From Whalleya microplaca (Eukaryota; Ascomycota; Sordariomycetes; Xylariales; Xylariaceae): a stretch of DNA of 64,000 nucleotides. Position 1 is the stretch's first letter. The number at the start of each line of letters is the position of its first letter. A model generated the notes under the pieces. That model was given only the letters and a program-made list of their open reading frames with translations, made no database searches and was not told where the DNA came from. The stretch spans positions 1 through 64,000 of the forward strand of contig MU385797.1 of the NCBI GenBank assembly GCA_022497155.1, written 5' to 3'. The translations under genes and the position numbers were made by a program. Positions 58,301 through 64,000 of the stretch are shown piece by piece.

Positions 58301-61166
58301 TCCCTTAAATTCGATCTTAAATAATTTTTTATTTTTTCCGGCCGCACGTTTTATTTTAAACGGGTAAGCTCGATAGTTATAAGCGTATATACTATTTTAA
58401 TTAGGCTGTAAATTGCTCGTTAGCGCTTATACGATCGTTAGGTTATATTACTTAAAATACTGCCTAAATTATAAATTAAGTATCTCGTAAAAGGTACGTA
58501 AAACTTTATTTTAAAATAATAAAATATTATATAAATAGGCTGCGGCTTATACGCTTTTTAGCTAAAGCTTTTAAAAGAGCCTAATTTTTATTTTTATCTT
58601 AATTAATTTATTAATAATTTTTTAACCAGCTTGCTCGCTACCTTTTATAAATTCTTTAGTATATAATAAGGGAAACTTAAAATCTATTTCTTTTTTTTAG
58701 GCTTAAAGCTAATAAATAATATATTCCTTAAGTTTAATTATAGCTTTTTCGTTATCGCTATAAATCTTATAGATCGGTACTTTATACTACTTATAGATTT
58801 TAATTTTGAATTACCGCAAAGTCCCGAAAATATATAGCTAAGTTTTACTTTTTAGCGGGATAGTAAAGATTATTTTGTTATATTTATTTTTTATTATAAA
58901 TGTTTATTCCGATTTTTCGTACCTTTTTTTAAAGTCGAAAAAATCTTATAAGATCTTTTAGAAAGAACGGGATAAAAAATGTTTTAATTGGCGTTATAAT
59001 ATTACCTAACGAGCGTAAGTTATAGCGTAATAAGGATATTTTATTCGTTTTATGCCGTTAATTTTTATATTCCGTATATTTATTACTAAAACTCTTAGCG
59101 CTACTAGTTTTAAATAATCTAACCGAATATGTTATAAAGTTTTAGAATCTTTTTTCGGGCGCGCGGGATCTCTAGAAGGTTTTTATAGCCTGTTTTTCTT
59201 TATTATAAAAAAAGCTAATACTTTTATTACGCTTTATTTAATTTTTTTAAATAAGGTGGCACTAATTATTATAAGCTCGTTATAATATAAGGAAAGCTTA
59301 TTATATTTAATAAAAACTAAGTTATATTTTCGAAAGTGTTTTTTAAATATAATATTATAATCTATAATACCGTACCGTAATAAGTAATCGAATCTATAAT
59401 ATTAAATCTTTATATCCCTTAAGTAAACTTCCGAAATAATATTTATATAAAAATTTTTAATAAATATTACGTTAATAAGCTTAAGATTTTAAGACTTTTT
59501 TCTTTCCTTAACCTAAAAAATTTTAAAGAAGATCCTTTTATTTTGTCTAGTAATAAAAAAACTCGAAATACCTGCTTCCATTACTTTATTATTTTAAGCA
59601 GAACGGAAGCTTTTTAGGACTATTAATACCGCGCTATTAACTAAATAAAAAGCTTTATAGTTATCGACAATAATATATTTCGAGAGTGGATATTTTTTAA
59701 ATTTTATCGTGATATAAAAGCCCGGTAATCCTTTAAATTTAAGATTTTTAATAGGGTCGATTACTATTTTTATAAAACGGTTAAGGATTATTAAATTTTG
59801 GGATTTTTTTTAGGCTTTTAACCCTTTCGATTACCCCTATTTTATAAGCCTTATTTTATTTGCTATCCCTAAAAGTAAATCTTATTTGTTAGGTTTTTTT
59901 ACCTAGGGAGCTTAAAGCGTTTCTTAATCTCGGCTATATAAGACTTCTTCGGGATATTAATAGTTTTATCGCTTTTTTTAGTAATAATATATTATAAGAT
60001 CGCGTATAATTTAGGTATCTAATAGTATAGACGCTTTTTAGCTAGTAAATAAAGGTATAGTTACCTATTTTAAGCTCCGGAATTACTATTAGGCTTACTT
60101 AAAAATCTACTGTTAATAAATTTTTATTTAGGGTCTAAACTATTAGGCTGTTTTCCGAATATAATAAAAAGGCTTGGAGCTTTATTTCGAGCCTTTAGCT
60201 AGTTTTTATATAATAGAGTTCCGAATTAATCTTTATATTAAGCTAGTATAATTGGTCGATTCCTTAAATAATTGTCCCTAATAATATTGCCAAGCTTTTT
60301 TGTTACCTAATTAAAGGCTAAATAAGCTTTTATTATATTAAGGAAATTTTTAACCGCTAGTACTTTATTAATTTTAGAAAGCTCGTAAACTTAAGTATCT
60401 ACAAAAACTCGATACTATTTCGCGTACTATTTATTAGGCTTAACCGAACTTTCCTTAACCCTAACTAATACTTATCGATAGGTTTCTAATATTATAGTTC
60501 GAATACTCGCTATCGAAGGTGCTAAAAAGCTTTTTAAAGCTTTAACGATATCTTAAACCGTAATTACTTCTTTCTAAAAGCTTATAGTTATCGCTAAAAC
60601 TCTTAAATTAGGGTCGACTATTTTAAATACCTAATTCCAAATTACGTTATAACGTTTATAATCGTTATTTCAGTTAGTAGCAATAACGCTATAAGCTTTT
60701 ACTTAATTTTTAAAACTTTTTATCACTTTTTTATCGGTAGGCTCGGAAGGCTTTTTTAGGGCTTATAAACGGCCTGATTCTAATAGAGCTTGCTATTTTT
60801 GTAGGCTTTTGTTATAGGGTCGGAAGATCTTTATAACCTTTACAGTCTTAATTTCCTTAAGTATAAGTACTGCTGGAAAAAAAACGTAAGATTCGTTACA
60901 GTCGGGAACGTTTGGGTTAATTAAATGCCATATTTTATAGATCTTATAATTAGCCTTTAATTAAACGTACTATTTAAGCCAGCTATAACTGTCCTTAAAA
61001 AGCGTAATAATAAAAATTAAATCGGTTGTTAAAAATATGGTATCAAGCTCGTTTATAGTTCGAAAAGCTATTATAAAAAGAAAAAAAGTATAAAAAATAA
61101 AATAGTTTAATTTTAATAAGTAATCACTAAAAAGCACCGGCCTTAAGCGATAACCGGGCTTATAAT
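55356..61166 (-). pseudogene. Element E copia gag-pol relic
   Basis: Minus-strand remains of the copia polyprotein. Reverse transcriptase is recognisable from about 56.75 down to 56.39 kb. By copia order, integrase, protease and gag should occupy 57-61 kb, but RIP has erased motifs I could name with confidence. Interrupted at 56752-56978 by an unmutated insert. Confidence 0.6.
56752..56978. mobile_element. Probable solo LTR, little mutated, inside element E
   Basis: A 227-bp island of balanced composition begins TGTCTTGGGACAAGG and ends CCCCATAACA. ATAT occurs on both sides (56748-56751 and 56979-56982), a possible 4-bp target duplication, though chance is likely in AT-rich DNA. It splits the copia reverse-transcriptase text, so it inserted later. 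The family is not otherwise seen here. Confidence 0.6.
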
Positions 61167-61360
61167 TATTACAGTTATAGTATATATAAAGATTATTTAA
61201 GTACTGCCGTAATTACTCTAGTAAAATTATATAAAAATCTAAGATCCGAAGGATTTTCTAGTTACAGAAGATCTTTTTTTAAGCCTATAGATCTCGGAGC
61301 AATATTGCTCCGAGATCCATAGGCTTAAAAGAGATCTTTAATATCCCTATTATCGTGACA
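61167..61360 (-). repeat. Element E right LTR, RIP-mutated only on its inner side
   Basis: 194 bp. The inner part (61167 to about 61285) carries RIP-type changes, while the outer 70-75 bases, including one palindrome arm and the tail, are nearly identical to the unmutated solo LTR at 29375. The duplication ACTAC follows. Confidence 0.88.
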
Positions 61361-61365
61361 ACTAC

Positions 61366-62112
61366 TATGGGCAATAAATAAGACCAAAGAAGTTTGGCCT
61401 CACCAGAGAGATATATGCACCTATGTTTGTATGCCATTATGAGACACGGCGGTTAATGAGATTTGAAGTACGGCTGCAGGAAATTCGATTGATAATGAGC
61501 ATTCAGGAGTTATGTGCCTTATTTAGAATGTAAAATTCCTATGCAGGTTCATGTCCATTGAAGTCTCGGGTCTTCAGTAAGTCCACCAGCGCTTCCCAGC
61601 ATATAATGAGGGTAAATATTGATGTAACCGATCCTACGGACGTAAATATCGATAGGATATGAGGCTCTGAAAGGAGGTCTGCTGTCTACATGTGGCTGAA
61701 GCTCATGAAACAATGTGCGTCTTACTAGACGAAATAGTTTCGCGCATGATTGGAGAGTGTTGAACCGCACACGCGCTGACGTGCGACAAACGGAGGGCGA
61801 CAGGGGTGGCTGTGGCTGGCTGAGGGCTGACGGTATCAACAAAGTAGTATCGCCTAGAGAGTCAGCCAGAGTTGATATAGCTGAACAGGTCCATGCTCAA
61901 TATCGCTGATCATCGCAAGGTCTCGTAGTTCATTCAATTCAGGTGCTATATTCCCTTCTAAGTCCCGGCAAAACAACAATAAAGCTCAATAAGAATGCCC
62001 TCGACTGCTCATTCAAGAATCGATAGATGGTTCATTGGTGTATCAATACATGCCTATGTATCATTGAGCCTACCTCGATGAATCCGCGAGTGTCTGTACG
62101 AGGTAAGTTATT
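61366..62112. other. Intergenic region right of element E
   Basis: Composition is normal from the first base outside the element. Open stretches at 61549-61842 (minus) and 61715-61909 (plus) overlap one another and show no domain; not called. Confidence 0.45.
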
Positions 62113-62522
62113 CTAATTCTGAAGCGGAATGCTCTCGCAATCAACATACACCAATCTGGACTCTGGTTCCTGCATTGCTCTAAAAGTTAGTGACAGAAGG
62201 TCGATATAATGTCGCATTCTAGGTCGATCTGGATCTTGAGATCTGTCCATTTGAGAACATGCAATAGCTATCACCACATCGAAGCGCGTTGCATCATCTC
62301 TCCTGAACAATGAGAGAATAACGTAGTTCGTATAGATCTCGGCCTCGACTCCCACATTGGGTAGGTGAGTTTCATCTGCGCACTATTACGCATTTAGTGG
62401 GAAATTTGCGGTTACATCTACACAATTAAGCTTCTTTTCTAGTGTAGGAAGCTCGATGAGCAGGGTAGTATTGCCGAGCCGGGGTCGTGATCTCATGTTA
62501 TGCAGGACACCATCCAGAGGAC
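62113..62522 (-). CDS. Probable 3' part of a small hypothetical gene
   Basis: A protein-like minus-strand frame, with exon 62375-62113 ending at a stop (FRAMQEPESRLVYVDCESIP near the end) and a preceding exon 62522-62424 (MRSRPRLGNTTLLIELPTL). Joining them across a 48-nt intron (GTGTAG donor, CAG acceptor) keeps the frame. The upstream exon starts right after a good acceptor with a TCTAACC branch site, so at least one more exon should lie to the right. I could not fix it; a frame around 62.55-62.66 kb (minus) reading SSIGALLAEGHIRPITRM is a candidate. No family recognised. Confidence 0.4.
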
Positions 62523-63042
62523 CTGTGGGTGAGGGGGTTAGACTTTGTCACCATCCGAGTAATCGGCCTGATATGGCCCTCGGCAAGTAAGGCCCCAATT
62601 GAAGATAATCGTTCAATTTGGCAATTGTGCAATTTGTGCTCCTGTTTGGTTTTCATATGGTGCTAGCTGGGTATCTCGGTAGGTAGGCCAAATTGGACTG
62701 ACAGGTGTACCTTCATTATTCGTAAAATGCTACCTTGCTCTCGCGTCATGCTTAGGACCTTCTCAAATCGAGCGTCGATCTGTATGGTCATCTCCTTACA
62801 TCTGTTAGGCTAAAGCCTATCCTTTCAAGTCTACTAACGCCCGTGCGACCAGAACCTACCCGATCGAGAAGATACAACAAGACTCACCAGTCACGGGCCA
62901 TTTCCAATGAGCGGACAGCGTTATTATAACTACTTCTTATCACCACAAATACAAGTGTCGTCGTGCTAGAACAAATAGAGCCTGTACCCGTCTGATTACT
63001 TCGTTCACTCTTCGGGAGAGTCCCTAGCATCCATTCAACATC
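62523..63042. other. Intergenic region, upstream of the carboxypeptidase gene
   Basis: May include the missing first exon(s) of the small minus-strand gene and the promoter of the carboxypeptidase. Nothing else recognised. Confidence 0.4.
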
Positions 63043-64000
63043 ATGAAATTCCTTCAAGCTCTCTTGCTAGTCGGGCCTCTGGTAATAGCCTCCCAGGTCG
63101 ATCGGCGGGGTAAAGTCACATACGATGGTTACAAGGTGTTCCGTGTAACGCCACAAGGAGATGCTGCCGCCTTCGAGGCAGACGTTGGATTACTAAATGC
63201 CGTTGACCTCACTCACAACCACGGTCACGTTGGGGAAGTGCACTTCGATATTGCAATTCCACCCGAACAGCTGGCCGCGTTCGAAGCTCTCAACCATACT
63301 ACCGAGGTACTGAGTGAGGACCTAGGCGCAGACATTGCTCTAGAAGGGAGCCTTGCCAACTATCCAGGTCAGTTTTTGCCGTCGCAGCCCTCATCAGTAC
63401 TTTAACCGACAGTGAGTAGGATTAGATACCAGCACAGCTGCTTCTGATACGAATGCCGCTGCTCTCCCGAGCTTATCATGGTTCGATGCATACCATGCTT
63501 ATGATGACCATCTAACATACTTGAAGGACCTGCAGGCGTCATTTCCTGATAACTCAGAGCTCATCACCGCTGGTAGTTCCTTCGAAAATCGGGCTATTCA
63601 AGGTATTCACCTCTGGGGAAGCGGTGGGAAGGACTCGAAGCCTGCTGTTTATTTCAACGGCAATGTTCATGCGCGGGAATGGATTTCGTCAAAGGTGTTT
63701 ATCCAAACTCCAGATTCTGGCTGATATGTTGATCTAATGTAGAACTCTAGGTTGTCGAGTATCTTACCTATCAACTCATTGCCAATTATAATAACGACAC
63801 AACCGTGAAAAGTTTCGTTGACAACTATGACTTCTACATTCTGCCAGTTGTAAACCCAGATGGTAAGATGCAACGACCGCGATAATATGAGTTCTCGCTA
63901 AGTCCAGCAGGGTTCGTCTACACGCAGACTGATAACCGCATGTGGCGGAAGAACCGTCAGACACGGTCCGGAAGCAGTGCTATCGGCACTGACGTCAACA
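63043..64000 (+). CDS. Secreted metallocarboxypeptidase, M14 family (5' part, cut by window end)
   Basis: A zinc exopeptidase that trims residues from protein C-termini. Exons are 63043-63367, 63420-63694, 63751-63862 and 63911 onward; the introns are 52, 56 and 48 nt with donors GTCAGT, GTGTTT and GTAAGA, and the frame stays exact. It has a signal peptide (MKFLQALLLVGPLVIAS) and an activation pro-domain (about 25-105). The catalytic domain shows GNVHAREWISS with zinc ligands His192 and Glu195, then YILPVVNPDG and TDNRMWRKNR, the expected order for M14A enzymes. The window ends inside GTDVN, just where the substrate-binding NRNW motif should follow; the second zinc His and catalytic Glu lie beyond. 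Confidence 0.93.

Larger units (their letters stand above)
45435..61360 (-). mobile_element. Element E: RIP-inactivated Ty1/copia retrotransposon, interrupted by element D
   Basis: LTRs of 194 bp at both ends (45435-45628 and 61167-61360), starting TATCAC/TATTAC and ending ATAATA/GTGACA, flanked by ACTAT (45430-45434) and ACTAC (61361-61365); the single C/T difference is what RIP would cause. The minus strand carries copia reverse transcriptase: IFYIDNFLLLF at 56425-56393, preceded by YNVKSAFLN and SLKKLPLL*YNKF, matching the copia DVKTAFLNG and LYGLKQAPRxW region. Without element D and its target duplication it is about 8.4 kb, long for copia. It also holds a solo-LTR-like insert (56752-56978) and an antisense open stretch (46400-46740). 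Confidence 0.88.

Noticed and set aside
45435..61360. The two 194-bp repeats as separate foldback elements
   Set aside because: They are in the same orientation, equal in length, bound copia coding remains and share one target duplication, so they are an LTR pair.
61549..61909. Overlapping open stretches on both strands
   Set aside because: Each lacks domains and they are mutually antisense; nothing favours either.

Overview
The window looks like the genome of a filamentous ascomycete (Pezizomycotina) with a two-compartment structure. The reasons are short introns (43-74 nt) with GTAWGT-type donors and CTAAC-like branch sites, fungal gene families, and long AT-rich blocks whose transposons carry C-to-T and G-to-A changes typical of repeat-induced point mutation (RIP). 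I cannot name the species.

Layout. 1-26.3 kb is RIP-degraded DNA. It holds an unassigned relic (1-5.7 kb), a Ty3/gypsy element A (5689-21743) with a second gypsy element B (12881-20531) nested in it, a compact gag-only LTR element C (22690-25215) and a solo LTR (25717-25918). 26.3-45.4 kb is an island of normal base composition with eight good genes. 45.4-61.4 kb is a Ty1/copia element E (45435-61360), interrupted by a chromodomain-type gypsy element D (47865-55350), which is itself interrupted by a hardly mutated solo LTR (52452-52685). 61.4-64 kb is normal DNA again, with a probable small gene and the start of a carboxypeptidase gene. For the five elements and three of the solo LTRs I could define termini, equal LTR lengths and target-site duplications directly from the sequence.

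Genes of the island, left to right: a Cys/His-containing hypothetical protein; a secreted S53 tripeptidyl-peptidase with all catalytic residues; a four-exon FAD monooxygenase of salicylate-hydroxylase type; a four-exon cytochrome P450; a DUF1772 (anthrone-oxygenase-like) membrane protein; an NTF2/SnoaL-like protein with a C-terminal membrane anchor; an NmrA-like NAD(P)-binding protein; and a secreted two-module beta-trefoil-like protein. The monooxygenase, P450, DUF1772, NTF2-like and NmrA-like genes within 9.5 kb look like the tailoring part of a secondary-metabolite cluster (aromatic polyketide type), but no backbone synthase lies in the window. The cluster role is inference from families and adjacency.

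The items most worth a second look are the tailoring cluster with no visible core enzyme, the lectin-like gene whose two modules share an intron position, the gag-only LTR element with a seven-copy 21-bp leader repeat, the 54-bp palindrome inside one LTR family, the RIP edge that falls inside an LTR, and an open frame running antisense inside the copia element. All TE proteins are broken by RIP and I see none that could be functional.
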